Notes under the pieces: generated by a model | Seen by the model: the letters and a program-made list of their open reading frames with translations, nothing else | What the model was told of the DNA's origin: nothing | The model's database searches: none | Translations under genes and position numbers: made by a program | NCBI RefSeq assembly: GCF_006385685.1 | Contig: NZ_VFRP01000002.1 | Coordinates: 1-64,000, forward strand | Direction: 5' to 3' | DNA: 64,000 bases | DNA from: Amaricoccus solimangrovi | GTDB lineage: Bacteria > Pseudomonadota > Alphaproteobacteria > Rhodobacterales > Rhodobacteraceae | Shown: positions 50,609 to 60,471 of the stretch, in pieces | Layout: the number at the start of each line of letters is the position of its first letter | Numbering within the stretch: the first letter of the stretch is position 1

Positions 50609-51574
50609 ATGGCGGAATTCCAGAGCATGAGATCTTCGAACAAGTCGCGATCCAGGAACAAGCCTGGAAACAATGGCCAGAACAACCAGCGCCGCCCGAT
50701 GGGCAACATCGTGAACCGCGTCTTCGAAAGCGCGGGACCCGACGGCAAGGTGCGCGGGACGCCGCAGCAGATCATCGACAAGTATCAGGCGCTGGCGCGT
50801 GACGCGCAGGTGTCGGGCGACCGCGTCGTGGCCGAGAACTACCTGCAGCATTCCGAGCACTATTCCCGCCTCCTCGGCGAGGCGCAGCGCCAGCAGAACG
50901 AGCAGCGCTACGGCCAGGATCGCGACGAGGGATCGCAGCAGCGCGGCGAGGACCAGGGGTCCGAACGCGCGCAGCAGGCCTCGGGCGGCGAGGGCGGTGG
51001 CGAGCGCCAGCAGCGCGACCAGCGCCAGGGCGATCAGCGCCAGGGCGGCGGGCAGCCCCCGCGGCAGCCGCGCCCGGTGTCGGGCTTCGGCCTGCAGACG
51101 TTCGAGCCGGAAGAGGCGGAGTTCGGGCCGATCCCGACCCCCGAGAACGGCGACCCGCAGCCGCGTCTGAGCGCGCCGGCGGCCGACTACCAGCAGCCCG
51201 AGGGCATCGGCGGCGATCCGCGCGACGCCTCGCCGTCCCGCGCCGGACAGGGCGCGCCCTCCGCCGAGACGGGCCAGGGGGAGGAGGCGAAGCCCGCTCC
51301 CGCCGCCGAGGCGCCGGCCCGGCCGGAACCCGCCGCGGAGCCCGAACCGGTCGCCCCGGCCGAGGCCGCCGCGCCCGCGGACGCGGCGCCGGCCGGACAG
51401 CCGGCCGCGGAACCCGCGGCCGAGGCCGCGCCGGCGAAGCGGCCCCGCACCCGGCGCAAGCCGAAGGCGGAAGGCGAGGAGAAGCCGAGCCGGAAGTCGA
51501 AGGCCGCCGCCGAGGCCGAGACCCCCGCCCCCTCGGACGACGCGCCCGAGGCGCAGCCCGCCGAGCAGATGTAG
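50609..51574 (+). CDS. DUF4167 domain protein, probable RNA-binding low-complexity protein
   Basis: A 321-residue protein. The conserved N-terminal DUF4167 segment (about residues 7-90) contains a basic Asn/Arg/Gly-rich stretch (MRSSNKSRSRNKPGNNGQNNQRR) and then NIVNRVFESAGPDGKVRGTPQQIIDKYQALARDAQVSGDRVVAENYLQHSEHYSRLL. A Gln/Arg-rich low-complexity part (about 90-150) and an Ala/Pro/Glu-rich tail with a final basic patch (KRPRTRRKPK) follow. The family is confined to alphaproteobacteria; the composition suggests RNA binding or condensate formation, not shown. ATG 50609 or ATG 50627 may be the start. It has its own promoter and a strong downstream hairpin. Confidence 0.88.
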   Translation: MAEFQSMRSSNKSRSRNKPGNNGQNNQRRPMGNIVNRVFESAGPDGKVRGTPQQIIDKYQALARDAQVSGDRVVAENYLQHSEHYSRLLGEAQRQQNEQRYGQDRDEGSQQRGEDQGSERAQQASGGEGGGERQQRDQRQGDQRQGGGQPPRQPRPVSGFGLQTFEPEEAEFGPIPTPENGDPQPRLSAPAADYQQPEGIGGDPRDASPSRAGQGAPSAETGQGEEAKPAPAAEAPARPEPAAEPEPVAPAEAAAPADAAPAGQPAAEPAAEAAPAKRPRTRRKPKAEGEEKPSRKSKAAAEAETPAPSDDAPEAQPAEQM

Positions 51575-51600
51575 CCGCGGGCCACGGTCGCGGAATCGAG

Positions 51601-51630
51601 ACGCCGCCGGAGCGATCCGGCGGCGTTTCC
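51601..51630 (+). terminator. Terminator after the DUF4167 gene
   Basis: ACGCCGCCGGA (51601-51611) and TCCGGCGGCGT (51616-51626) form a perfect 11-base stem with a GCGA tetraloop, followed by TTCCCGTT. It lies 26 bases after the stop, between convergent genes. Confidence 0.65.
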
Positions 51631-51634
51631 CGTT

Positions 51635-51660
51635 CCGGCGTCAGCGTCCGGCGTCAGCGT
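51635..51660. repeat. Exact 13-base tandem duplication at the 3' end of rsmA
   Basis: CCGGCGTCAGCGT occurs twice in direct succession (51635-51647 and 51648-51660). The rsmA stop codon (51656-51654) lies in the copy nearer the gene, so the duplication did not change the protein's end. Confidence 0.7.
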
Positions 51661-52505
51661 CCGGCGGCGGCGACGGCGCGCGCCAGCGCGCAGAAGGCTT
51701 CGAGCGATACCTGCTCGGCGCGTTCGGTCGGCGGGATGCCCACCGAAAGCAGCAGATCCTCCACATCGGGCCCGAGCGGCTTCAGGCTCGCGCGCAGCAT
51801 CTTGCGCCGCTGCCCGAAGGCGAGCGCCACGACGCGGCTGAGCGTCGCCGCGTCGGCCGGGAACCGCGGCTCTTCGAGCCGCGCGAGATGCACCACCGCG
51901 CTCGTGACCTTCGGCGGCGGCGTGAAGGCGCGCGGCGGCAGGTCGAAGGTGATCCGGGGCACCGTCCGCCACTGCGCGAGGATCGAGAGCCGCCCGTAGG
52001 CTTTCGATCCCGGCGCCGCGACGATGCGCTCGGCCACCTCGCGCTGGAACATGAGCGTGAGGCTCTGCCAGAACGGCGGCCAGACCGCGGGCGTCAGCCA
52101 GCGCACCAGAAGCTCGGTCCCGACGTTGTAGGGAAGGTTGGCGACGATCCGGACCGGCGGCGTCAGATGCGCGCCCGGATCGATCGCGAGCGCGTCGCCC
52201 GCGAGCACGGTGAGCCGGCCGGGGCAGGCGGCGGCGATCTCCGCGAGCGCGGGCAGGCAGCGCGGATCGCGCTCCACCGCCACGACGTGGCGCGCCCCCT
52301 CCGCGAGCAGCGCGCGGGTGAGCCCGCCCGGCCCCGGCCCGATCTCGAGCACGTCGCAGGCCGGGAGATCGCCCGCCTGGCGCGCGATCTTGCCGGTGAG
52401 GTTCAGGTCGAGCAGGAAGTTCTGCCCCAGCGCCTTGCGCGCCGAGAGCCCGTGCGCGGCGATCACCTCGCGCAGCGGCGGCAGCGCGTCGAGCCCGCCG
52501 GTCAT
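51654..52505 (-). CDS. rsmA: 16S rRNA (adenine 1518/1519-N6) dimethyltransferase
   Basis: A 283-residue KsgA/Dim1 family enzyme that dimethylates two adjacent adenines in helix 45 of 16S rRNA at a late step of 30S assembly. The N-terminal [10 protein letters not shown] is diagnostic, SAM motif I is [10 protein letters not shown] (GPGPGG 56-61), and the catalytic NLPY is at 123-126 ([13 protein letters not shown]). ATG 52505 overlaps the pdxA stop by four bases. It is the last gene of the lptF-lptG-lptD-surA-pdxA-rsmA run; the surA-pdxA-rsmA order is also that of E. coli. Confidence 0.97.
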   Translation of the reverse strand: MTGGLDALPPLREVIAAHGLSARKALGQNFLLDLNLTGKIARQAGDLPACDVLEIGPGPGGLTRALLAEGARHVVAVERDPRCLPALAEIAAACPGRLTVLAGDALAIDPGAHLTPPVRIVANLPYNVGTELLVRWLTPAVWPPFWQSLTLMFQREVAERIVAAPGSKAYGRLSILAQWRTVPRITFDLPPRAFTPPPKVTSAVVHLARLEEPRFPADAATLSRVVALAFGQRRKMLRASLKPLGPDVEDLLLSVGIPPTERAEQVSLEAFCALARAVAAAGR

Positions 52506-53494
52506 GCCGCGCGCGCCCGCGCCAGCCCCATCTCGCGCGCGAGGCGGAGCGCGGCGATCAGGCTCGACGGATTGGCGCGGTTCTGGCCTGCGATGTCGTA
52601 GGCGGTGCCGTGGTCGGGCGAGCTCCGGACGAAATCGAGGCCGAGCGTCACATTCACGCCCCCGTCGAAATCGAGCGTCTTCAGGGGGATCAGCGCCTGG
52701 TCGTGATACATGCAGACCGCCACGTCGTAATTCGCCCGCGCCGCGGCGTGAAAGAGCGTGTCGGCCGAGCGTGGCCCGGACAGATCCATTCCCTCGGCGC
52801 GGAGCCGGTCGAGCACCGGGGTGATCAGCGCGATCTCCTCGCGGCCCATCGCCCCGCCCTCGCCCGCGTGGGGGTTGAGCCCGGCGACGGCGATCCGGGG
52901 GCGCGCGACGCCGAAATCGCGCCGCAGCCCGTCCCAGGTCACCCGCAGCGTCCGCTCCAGCAGATCGGCGGTCAGCGCGCGCGGCACCTCGGCGATCGGG
53001 ATGTGGATCGTCACCGGCACGACGCGGAGCGCGGGCGCGGCCAGCATCATCACCGGCAGCGGCGCGCCGCAGAGGCTCGCGAGAAACTCGGTATGGCCGG
53101 GGAAGGCGAAGCCCGCGCCGTCCTGGAGCGCCTTCTTGTTGATCGGATTGGTGCAGACCGCGAGCGCGGCGCCGGATCGGGCGAGCGCGACGGCGCGGGC
53201 GATGATCTCGACCACCGCCGGGGCGTTCGCGGGATCGGGCCGGCCCGGCGGGGTCGGGCGCGGCATCGGATGGGGCAGCACCGGCAGCCCCTCGGCCATC
53301 CGCGCGCCCGCCTCGGCGGGATCCGCGATCGGGCGGACCGGCACGCCGAGGCCGCGGCCGACCTCGGTCATGTGGTCGGCGTCGCCGAGCACGAAGAAGG
53401 CGACCTCGCCCGCGAGGCGGGTCCAGGCCTTGAGCGCGATCTCGGGTCCGATCCCGGCCGGATCGCCCTGCGTCAGTGCGATCGGGGGGATCAT
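52502..53494 (-). CDS. pdxA: 4-hydroxythreonine-4-phosphate dehydrogenase
   Basis: A 330-residue metal- and NAD-dependent dehydrogenase in the DXP-dependent vitamin B6 pathway. Family motifs: [16 protein letters not shown] at the N-terminus, [28 protein letters not shown], and [25 protein letters not shown] with the C-terminal metal His. Length is standard. ATG 53494 overlaps the surA stop by four bases, and the stop overlaps rsmA by four bases, so translation of the three genes is chained. Confidence 0.97.
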   Translation of the reverse strand: MIPPIALTQGDPAGIGPEIALKAWTRLAGEVAFFVLGDADHMTEVGRGLGVPVRPIADPAEAGARMAEGLPVLPHPMPRPTPPGRPDPANAPAVVEIIARAVALARSGAALAVCTNPINKKALQDGAGFAFPGHTEFLASLCGAPLPVMMLAAPALRVVPVTIHIPIAEVPRALTADLLERTLRVTWDGLRRDFGVARPRIAVAGLNPHAGEGGAMGREEIALITPVLDRLRAEGMDLSGPRSADTLFHAAARANYDVAVCMYHDQALIPLKTLDFDGGVNVTLGLDFVRSSPDHGTAYDIAGQNRANPSSLIAALRLAREMGLARARAA

Positions 53495-54429
53495 CGCCGG
53501 GAGATCAGCGCGTCGCTGAGCAGTTCCTGCAGGAAGCCCTGGCCGAAGCTGTTGATCCGGTCGGAGAAGAGCTTCTGGCGCACGGCGTCGCGCACCTCCG
53601 GATCCTTCGGATCGGGCGGCGGCCCCGGCGGCGCGTCATGGACGGAGATGAGCTTGATGAGCGCGAGCCCGCCCGCCACCGGCGTCGGCCGGGTGACCTG
53701 GCCGGGGCGCATCAGCGCCACCTGGTTGCGGACGGCGGGCGGCACCTGGTCGATCTCCATCGCCGGCAGCCTTCCGCCCTCGGGCGCGGTCGCCGAGCGG
53801 CTGTATTCCCGCGCGGCGGCGCCGAAATCCCCGCCGCGGGAGAGCTGGCGGTAGAGCCGGTCGGCGAGGGCGAGGGTTTCCGGCTCGCCCCGCTCGGCGA
53901 AGGGAATGGCGAGCTCCGCGAGCGTCACCATCTCCTTCGGCTGCCGCGCCTGGAGCGCCAGCGCCTGGTCGATCTCCTCCTCGCTCGGGGAGGCGCGCGA
54001 GCGGAAGCGCTGCACCAGAACCTCGCGCCACATCAGCCCGGATTCGACGAAGTCGTTCATCGTCTGCCGGTCGATCTGGCGCGCGTCGAGAACCTGGGTC
54101 ACGTCCTCGGGCTTCAGCCCGCGCTGGCGCGCGAATTCGTCGAGGCCGTTGTCGATCGCGCCCTCGCGAAGCTCGATCCCCATCGCCTTCGCGGCCTGCA
54201 CCTTGACGCGGTCCTCGGTCAGCTGCTCGATCGCGAGCTTCCGCAGATCCCCGGTCGCGCCGAGCGCGTCGAGCAGGCGCATGCGCTGCTCGATGTCGTA
54301 ATTGGTGATGACGCCCTCGTTGACCGTCAGCGCGGGCGCGTAGGGATTGTCCGCGGCCCGCGCCCCCCCGCTGAGGCCCAGCCCGGCGCCGATCAGCATC
54401 GCCGCGAATATCGTCCCTTTGAACCGCAC
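53491..54429 (-). CDS. surA: SurA-type periplasmic chaperone / peptidyl-prolyl isomerase
   Basis: A 312-residue exported protein with a signal peptide ([25 protein letters not shown], cut before ADN). The SurA N-terminal chaperone part ([43 protein letters not shown]) is followed by one parvulin-type domain at about residues 165-260 ([38 protein letters not shown]...[20 protein letters not shown]). E. coli SurA has two such domains; the single one here is usual in alphaproteobacteria. It delivers outer-membrane proteins, including LptD, to the BAM complex. It follows lptD by 19 bases. Confidence 0.92.
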   Translation of the reverse strand: MRFKGTIFAAMLIGAGLGLSGGARAADNPYAPALTVNEGVITNYDIEQRMRLLDALGATGDLRKLAIEQLTEDRVKVQAAKAMGIELREGAIDNGLDEFARQRGLKPEDVTQVLDARQIDRQTMNDFVESGLMWREVLVQRFRSRASPSEEEIDQALALQARQPKEMVTLAELAIPFAERGEPETLALADRLYRQLSRGGDFGAAAREYSRSATAPEGGRLPAMEIDQVPPAVRNQVALMRPGQVTRPTPVAGGLALIKLISVHDAPPGPPPDPKDPEVRDAVRQKLFSDRINSFGQGFLQELLSDALISRR

Positions 54430-54448
54430 GTCACCCTCCCGGGGTCAT

Positions 54449-56686
54449 TCAACTCGGCTGCGCGGCGCAGACGCGCGCCGCCGGCCAATCGCCTTCGCTC
54501 CCCCCTCCGAGTCCGGCGAGCCGCACGCTGAAGCCGATCGAGGTGGAGGGCGGCACATTAGTGGATGACGTGTAGCGGCGCGAGACCGAAAGGTCGAACT
54601 GCGCGCAGTCGTTGCCATAGATGACGCCGCCGCCCGCGCGCAGGTTGTCGCGCGCGGTCACGTCGTAGCGCCAGAGCCCGCGCACCTCCCAGTTCGGCAG
54701 CACGCGGTAGCGCGCGTCGATCCCGAATTCGTTCGTCTCCGGCTGCGGGCCGTAATAGGGATTGTCGCTCTCGGCGAGAAAGACGTAGGAGGCGCGGACC
54801 CCCGCGGTCGCGCCGACATAGGCCATGGTGAATTCGTTGCGGCTGAAGGTCAGGTCGGTGTCGAACAGCGCCCGGTCCACGAGGCTCAGCGCCTCGCCGA
54901 TGTCGAGCCGGAGCGCCGCGACCACGTCGGACCATTTCCCGGCGAGCCCGGTGCTCTCGTAGAATTCGTCGTCCGGCTCGGCGCGGATCACCTGGCCGAC
55001 CGTCGCGCCGAGCGACCAGCCCGCGGGGTCGTAGCGGGTATAGCCGATGCCGAGGTTCGCGCGGAGCCCGGTCTCGACCCGGTCCTCGCCGGGGAAGCGG
55101 TCGATCGAGAAGAGGTTGGTCGTGTCGAATTCGACGAGGGTCGAGTCGTTGTTGGGCACGTCCGACTCGCCGATCGTGTCGGAATAGATCACCTGCGCGA
55201 TCGGCTCGATCACATGGCTCACCACGCCCGCCGGCGTCGCGACCGCGCGCGCGAAGGGCCAGCGCAGCTCGACATTGACGTTGGGCTCGGCCCGGACGAC
55301 GGCGGAATCGGGCAGCGTCGGGTCGTCCCAGACCCGGTAGACGTCGAAATCGCCGAGCGCGCCCGCGCTCGCGAGGATCCCCCATGGCAGGGTCCAGCCC
55401 CGGCGCCAGTCGACGTCTCCGCCGAGGCGGAGCGTGTCCTGCCCGTCCGCGCGCAGGATCCCGAGCCCCTGCGCCTCGAGCGCGAGCTGGCCGCCGAGGC
55501 CGCGCGGCGCGAGGAGCTCGCGATAGACGAAATCGAGCGGCACGATCGGCAGCGTCGTGCTCGCCTGATCCTCGCGCAGGCTCTGGAAGGCGACGGAGCC
55601 GAGCTCGAAATAGTCGCTCGTCCGCGTGCGCGTGATCCGCGCGTAACTCGTGAGCAGGTCGGCGTCGGAATAGTCGAACTGCTGCAGGAAGGCGTCGTCG
55701 CTCGCCACCGCGAGGTTGAAATCGGTGGTGAAGCCGGCGCCGAGCCCGAAGTCGGGCAGCGCGAAGGCCCCGGTCGCGAAGGCGGCGCCGCGGCCGAACT
55801 CGCCGTCCAGCCCGTCGTCGAGCGCGAAGACGCCGTTGAAGTCGAACCCGCCGCTGTCGAAGCGCCGCCGGTACTCCCCCTCGAGAAGCTTCGCGCCCGT
55901 GGTGGTCAGGAACGGCGTCAGCGTCGCGTCCGACGTGGGGCCGAGCACCCGGAAATAGGGCACCTTCACGCCGAAACCGTAGATGTTGGAATGCTGCGCC
56001 ATCGGCACCAGCACCCCGCTCGCGCGGTTGACGCCGGGATCGGGCACGCTCATCCGGGGCAGCCAGGCGACCGGCCAGCCGAGGAGCTGCAGCGTCGCAT
56101 TCTCGAAATAGATCCGCTGGGCCACCTCGTCGCGCGTGACGCGCGAGGCGCGGATCGACCAGGTCGGCGTGTGGCTCCCGGCGCAGATCTCGCAGGAACT
56201 CGCCACCGTGCGGTAGAGCGTCGTGAACCGCCCCTCGCTGCGGCGCGCCTCGGCCGCGGCGATCTGGAGCTTCTCGCCGATCAGGACCTGCGCGCTCTCG
56301 ATCAGCCCGTCCCTGAGATCGGGGGTCAGCGCCGCCCCGCCCGCGAGCAGCACGCCGGTCGCGGGATCGGTGAGCGAGATCGGACCCGTCGCCTCGATCC
56401 GGTCCGCCGCCTGGTCATAGGTGATCGCCCGCGCCCGGAGCACCCGGCCCTGATAGAGCACCTCGACATCGCCGGTCGCGGTCAGCCGCCTGGTCTCGCG
56501 GTCGTAGCTGACGCTGTCGGCGATCAGCGTCGCGGGCAGGTCGTCCGGCGCGCCCCCGTCCGACGCCCTCCCGTCCTGCGCCCCCGCTCCGGAGGCGCCG
56601 AGCCCGAGCAGCGTCAGCGCCAGCGCAAAGATTGATCCGCCTCGCCTCACGCGCCGTCCCCGCTGCCTCGCCGCCTGCTTAGCCAT
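54449..56686 (-). CDS. lptD: LPS-assembly protein LptD
   Basis: A 745-residue outer-membrane barrel that inserts LPS into the outer leaflet. The N-terminus has a basic leader and signal (about 1-36), then a LptA-like OstA jellyroll (about 50-140; ADSVSYDRETRRLTATGDVEVLYQGRVLRARAITYDQAADRIEATG), and the large barrel with SSCEICAGSHTPTWSIRASRVTRDEVAQRIYFENATLQLLGWPVAWLPRMSVPDPG, the most conserved LptD segment. Cysteines in CEIC and near the C-terminus (GNDCAQ, RVCAAQ) could form interdomain disulfides. It overlaps lptG by eight bases and is followed by surA, its chaperone. Confidence 0.96.
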   Translation of the reverse strand: MAKQAARQRGRRVRRGGSIFALALTLLGLGASGAGAQDGRASDGGAPDDLPATLIADSVSYDRETRRLTATGDVEVLYQGRVLRARAITYDQAADRIEATGPISLTDPATGVLLAGGAALTPDLRDGLIESAQVLIGEKLQIAAAEARRSEGRFTTLYRTVASSCEICAGSHTPTWSIRASRVTRDEVAQRIYFENATLQLLGWPVAWLPRMSVPDPGVNRASGVLVPMAQHSNIYGFGVKVPYFRVLGPTSDATLTPFLTTTGAKLLEGEYRRRFDSGGFDFNGVFALDDGLDGEFGRGAAFATGAFALPDFGLGAGFTTDFNLAVASDDAFLQQFDYSDADLLTSYARITRTRTSDYFELGSVAFQSLREDQASTTLPIVPLDFVYRELLAPRGLGGQLALEAQGLGILRADGQDTLRLGGDVDWRRGWTLPWGILASAGALGDFDVYRVWDDPTLPDSAVVRAEPNVNVELRWPFARAVATPAGVVSHVIEPIAQVIYSDTIGESDVPNNDSTLVEFDTTNLFSIDRFPGEDRVETGLRANLGIGYTRYDPAGWSLGATVGQVIRAEPDDEFYESTGLAGKWSDVVAALRLDIGEALSLVDRALFDTDLTFSRNEFTMAYVGATAGVRASYVFLAESDNPYYGPQPETNEFGIDARYRVLPNWEVRGLWRYDVTARDNLRAGGGVIYGNDCAQFDLSVSRRYTSSTNVPPSTSIGFSVRLAGLGGGSEGDWPAARVCAAQPS

Positions 56687-57776
56687 CTTCGAGGTGCAAC
56701 AGCAAGCCCAGCGACAGCAGGATCGCCGCGATCGGGGGCGTCCAGGCGGCGGCGAGGATCGGGATCTGCCCGTCCGCGCCGAGCGATTCCGCGAAGTTCT
56801 TCAGGAAGTAGAGCGCGAAGCCCGCGAGCACGGCGAGCAGGATCATGATCCCCGTCTGTCCGAACCGCGCCGGCCTGAGCGCGAAGGCCGCCCCGATCAG
56901 CACCATCGCCGCGAAGAGCGCGGGTTTCGCGAGTTCGCTCTGCAGGAAGAGCCGGTGGCGCAGCCCCGAGAAACCCGATTCCTCCATCGTCGCGATGAAG
57001 GTGCCGAGATGCCAGAATCCCACCACCTCCGGCGGCGAGAAACTGTCGAGGATCTGCGCCGAGGTCAGCGTGGAGGGCAGCACGATCCGCTCCCCCGTCA
57101 CCACCCGGTCGAAGCGGCCGTCGGCGTCCTTGTCCCAGCGCGTCGCCTGTTCGAGCACCCATTGCCCGGGGACGAGCCGCGCGGCGAGCGCGTCGATGCG
57201 CGAATAGATCGTGCCCTCGCCGTCGAACCGGTACATCCGGACCCGGCTCAGGATCGTGCCGTCCGCGTTGGTGCGCGCCGCCTGGATCACCGTCTGGCCG
57301 CCCGGCTCGTCCGCCTGGCGCAGCCAGACGCCATCGGCGGAGAAGGAGATCTGGCTGCCGCCGCCGGCCCGGAAATCGTCCTCGAGCACGAGGCCGCGCT
57401 TGATCGTCGCGGCGACGAAGGGATTGACCGCCGCGACGAAGACGATGCCGATCACCACGGCCGCGGCGATCGGCACCCGGATCAGGCGCAGCGCCGAGAT
57501 CCCGGCGGCGCGCATCACGACGAGCTCGCTCGTCCGCGCGAGGCCGAGGAAGGTCAGCAGGCTGCCGAGCATCAGCACCAGCGGGAACACCTGGTAGAGC
57601 GTCTCCGGCGCCTCGAGCAGCGTGATCCGCATCACGTCGCCGGCCGAGGCGCCCGCGTCGGTGAAGCGGCGCAGGTTCTCGACCGCGCCGAAGAGCAGGA
57701 TCAGGATCGCGATGATCAGGAAGACCGCGAGGATCGCGCGCAGGAAGCGGCGAAGGACGTAGCGCCAGAGCGTCAT
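56679..57776 (-). CDS. lptG: LPS export ABC transporter permease LptG
   Basis: A 365-residue inner-membrane subunit of LptB2FG, which extracts LPS and pushes it across the periplasmic bridge. Helices at the N-terminus (LRAILAVFLIIAILILLFGAVE), the coupling segment ARTSELVVMRAAGISALRLIRVP, a periplasmic jellyroll (about 130-260), and three C-terminal helices ending AAILLSLGLLLHL are present. ATG 57776 overlaps the lptF stop by four bases. The frame remains open upstream across lptF but that part is not coding. lptB is not in the window. Confidence 0.95.
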   Translation of the reverse strand: MTLWRYVLRRFLRAILAVFLIIAILILLFGAVENLRRFTDAGASAGDVMRITLLEAPETLYQVFPLVLMLGSLLTFLGLARTSELVVMRAAGISALRLIRVPIAAAVVIGIVFVAAVNPFVAATIKRGLVLEDDFRAGGGSQISFSADGVWLRQADEPGGQTVIQAARTNADGTILSRVRMYRFDGEGTIYSRIDALAARLVPGQWVLEQATRWDKDADGRFDRVVTGERIVLPSTLTSAQILDSFSPPEVVGFWHLGTFIATMEESGFSGLRHRLFLQSELAKPALFAAMVLIGAAFALRPARFGQTGIMILLAVLAGFALYFLKNFAESLGADGQIPILAAAWTPPIAAILLSLGLLLHLEDG

Positions 57777-58897
57777 GCCGGCGCCTCCGCCCGGCGCGAG
57801 CGGCGCCGCGGCCGCGACAGCCGCCGCGTCAGGATCGCGACATAGGCGAAGCCGAGCAGGATCGGCAGATACATGAGCGGCCAGGCCATCGGCCGCTCCT
57901 GCACCTGCGAGCGCGTCGCGAAGGTCAGGATCTGCAGGATCAGCGCCACGCCGACCGCGACGATCACCCGCCGGCCGAACCCGCTGCGCCGGTAGCCGCC
58001 CGCGAGGATGGTGACGAGCGCGATCAGCGGATAGATCACCGCGAGGATCGGCAGGGTGAGCTTGTAATGCCCTTCCGCGACGAAATCGCCGGCGCTGTAG
58101 CGCCCGGAGGCGAGCATCTCCGCGCTCGGCCGGAGCAGGTCGAGCACCCAGTATTCGGAAGGCCGCGGGATCCGCGTGCTCTGCTCCCTCAGCAGGTCGC
58201 TGAGGTCGAAGACGAACTGGTCGAATTTCACGGTGTTGATCTGCTGGCTGCGCGCGTCGAGCGTGATCGCGACCCCGTCGCGCATCACGAGCCGCGCCTC
58301 CATCCCCTCGCGCACGAGGATCGCGTGCTCGGCGGAATAGGTCACGGGCCGGGCGAATTCGCGCTGGTCGTTGAGGAAGATCCCCGCCATCTCGCCCTGC
58401 CGGCTGGTGTCGGAGATGAAGAGGGTGATGCCCGGCATCGGATGGATGAACTGCCGCTCGACGATCAGCGCCTGCGCGAGGTCGGAGCGGATCGCCTGGG
58501 TGCGGTCGGCGAGCGCGGTCCCGGCGGCGGGCACGAGGAAGAGCAGCACGGCGGCCATCGCCGCGCCCATGATCGCGCCGAAGATCGCCACCGGCCGGAT
58601 GAGGCCGAGCGGGCCGAGCCCCGCGGCCATCATCACCACGAGCTCGCTCTCGCCATAGAGCCGGTTGATCGCATAGAGCGCCGCCCCGATCGCCGAGAGC
58701 GGCAGCACGATCACGAGCACCTGCGGCATCACCAGCGCCGAGAAGGTGAGAAAGATCGCCGCGCCCTGGCCGCTCGCGATCACCGTGTCGATCAGCCGGA
58801 CCGCCTGGGTGAGCCAGACGACGCCGGTGAAGACGAGCACGAAGAATCCGAGCGCCCCGAGGAGTTGGGCCAGGATATAGCTGTCCAGTCGCTTCAA
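57773..58897 (-). CDS. lptF: LPS export ABC transporter permease LptF
   Basis: A 374-residue partner of LptG with the same layout: N-terminal helix (LDSYILAQLLGALGFFVLVFTGVVWL), the coupling loop INRLYGESELVVMMAAGLGPLGLIRPV, a periplasmic jellyroll (about 120-250) and C-terminal helices (ILAVIYPLIALVTILAGG). I place the start at TTG 58897 (LKRLDSYILAQ) because GAGG lies five bases upstream and family members begin with the R-x-D-x-Y segment; another TTG at 58936 gives 13 more residues. It heads the operon with lptG, lptD, surA, pdxA and rsmA and diverges from pepA. Confidence 0.93.
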   Translation of the reverse strand: MKRLDSYILAQLLGALGFFVLVFTGVVWLTQAVRLIDTVIASGQGAAIFLTFSALVMPQVLVIVLPLSAIGAALYAINRLYGESELVVMMAAGLGPLGLIRPVAIFGAIMGAAMAAVLLFLVPAAGTALADRTQAIRSDLAQALIVERQFIHPMPGITLFISDTSRQGEMAGIFLNDQREFARPVTYSAEHAILVREGMEARLVMRDGVAITLDARSQQINTVKFDQFVFDLSDLLREQSTRIPRPSEYWVLDLLRPSAEMLASGRYSAGDFVAEGHYKLTLPILAVIYPLIALVTILAGGYRRSGFGRRVIVAVGVALILQILTFATRSQVQERPMAWPLMYLPILLGFAYVAILTRRLSRPRRRSRRAEAPA

Positions 58898-58992
58898 GGG
58901 ATCCTCGTTCCCGGCGCGCGGCCCTCGGCTGGTCAAGCCCGGGGAAAGCCGCTAGTCCTTGCGTTTCGAGACCGCAGCTTACGGAGACCGCC

Positions 58993-60468
58993 GTGACCAC
59001 GCCACTGCAAACCGCTTTCGTCGATGTCGATCAGGCCGATATCGCGAAGATCGACGGCCGGATGGTCATATTCGCCGACGAGACCGGAACGCTTCCGCCG
59101 CTCGCGCGCAAGGTGGACCGGCTCGCGAAGGGCGCGGTCTCCCGGCTGATCGCCGGCGCGGCCTTCGGCAAGGCCAAGACCGGCTCGGCCCATGCGCTGG
59201 CCTTCCCGGCCGGGCTCGCGGCCGAATCCCTGCTGGTGGTGAAACTGCCGAAAAAGGCCACGCAGGCCGAGGCGCGCGTCGCCGGCGCCGCGATCGCCGC
59301 CTTCAACGCCTCCGTTCCGCTGCATGTGCTCGCCGGGCCGCTCGCGACCGCGCCCGAGATCGCGCTCGGCCTCGGGCTGCGCGCCTATGCCTTCGACACG
59401 TACCGCAAGGTCGAGGAGGACGCGCCGGCGCCGAACGGCGCGGTCACCTTCCACGTCAAGGATCCCGCCGCCGTCGAGGCCGCCTTCGCGCCCTATGCCG
59501 CGCAGATCGCGGGCGTGTTCTTCACCCGCGACCTGACCTGGGAACCGGCGAACGTGCTCACCACCACCGAATTCGCGAACCGGCTGACCGAACTGCGCGA
59601 GCTCGGCGTCGAGGTCGAGGTCCTGGAGGAGCCGGAGCTCGAGGAACTCGGCATGCGCACGCTGCTCGCGGTCGGGCAGGGGTCGGAGAGCCCGACCAAG
59701 GTCGTCGTCATGCAGTGGAAGGGCGGCGAGGACGAGGCGCCCTTCGCCCTCGTCGGCAAGGGCGTCGTCTTCGACACCGGCGGCATCTCGATCAAGCCCT
59801 CCGCCGGCATGGAGGAGATGACGATGGACATGGGCGGCGCGGGCGTCGTCTCCGGCGTGATGAAGACGCTCGCGACGCGCAAGGCGAAGGCCAATGTCGT
59901 GGGCCTCGTCGGCCTCGTCGAGAACATGCCCGACGGCAAGGCGACCCGGCCCGGGGACGTCGTGAAGTCGATGAAGGGCGACACGATCGAGATCATCAAT
60001 ACCGACGCCGAGGGCCGGCTCGTGCTCGCCGACGTGCTCTGGTACGCGCAGCAGCGCTTCAAGCCGACCGGCGTCATCAACCTCGCGACGCTGACCGGGG
60101 CGATCATCATCGCGCTCGGCCACGAGAAGGCGGGCGTGTTCTCGAACGACGACGCCTTCGCCGGCGCCTTCCTCGCCGCCGCCGGGGTCGAGGGCGAGGG
60201 GGCCTGGCGCATGCCGCTCGCCCCCGGCTACGACAAGGCGCTGAAGAGCCGGATCGCCGACATCGCCAACGTGGGCGGCCGCCCCGCCGGCGCCGTCACC
60301 GCCGCGCAGTTCCTGCAGCGCTTCATCGTGCCGGGCACGCCCTGGGCGCATCTCGACATCGCGGGCGTGGCCTATGTGAACAAGGAGACCGACTTCGCGC
60401 CGAAGGGCTCGACCGGCTGGGGCGTGCGCGCGCTCGACCGGCTGATCCGGGACCGCTACGAGCACTGA
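58993..60468 (+). CDS. pepA: Leucyl aminopeptidase (M17)
   Basis: A 491-residue cytosolic dizinc aminopeptidase that forms hexamers. The C-terminal catalytic domain carries all metal and catalytic residues: K256 and D261 (VGKGVVFDTGGISIKPS), K268, D279 (MTMDMGGAG), D338 and E340, and R342 in the signature NTDAEGRL (336-343). The N-terminal domain is the regular M17 macro-like fold. In E. coli PepA also binds DNA at cer and carAB; this is not deducible here. GTG 58993 follows ACGGAG. holC comes four bases after the stop codon, the usual pepA-holC order. Confidence 0.96.
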   Translation: MTTPLQTAFVDVDQADIAKIDGRMVIFADETGTLPPLARKVDRLAKGAVSRLIAGAAFGKAKTGSAHALAFPAGLAAESLLVVKLPKKATQAEARVAGAAIAAFNASVPLHVLAGPLATAPEIALGLGLRAYAFDTYRKVEEDAPAPNGAVTFHVKDPAAVEAAFAPYAAQIAGVFFTRDLTWEPANVLTTTEFANRLTELRELGVEVEVLEEPELEELGMRTLLAVGQGSESPTKVVVMQWKGGEDEAPFALVGKGVVFDTGGISIKPSAGMEEMTMDMGGAGVVSGVMKTLATRKAKANVVGLVGLVENMPDGKATRPGDVVKSMKGDTIEIINTDAEGRLVLADVLWYAQQRFKPTGVINLATLTGAIIIALGHEKAGVFSNDDAFAGAFLAAAGVEGEGAWRMPLAPGYDKALKSRIADIANVGGRPAGAVTAAQFLQRFIVPGTPWAHLDIAGVAYVNKETDFAPKGSTGWGVRALDRLIRDRYEH

Positions 60469-60471
60469 GCG

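Noticed and set aside
56679-59000. A 773-codon frame suggesting a large lptG fusion
   Set aside because: The N-terminal 400 codons are a shadow of lptF; LptG begins at MTLWRYVLRR with a four-base overlap.
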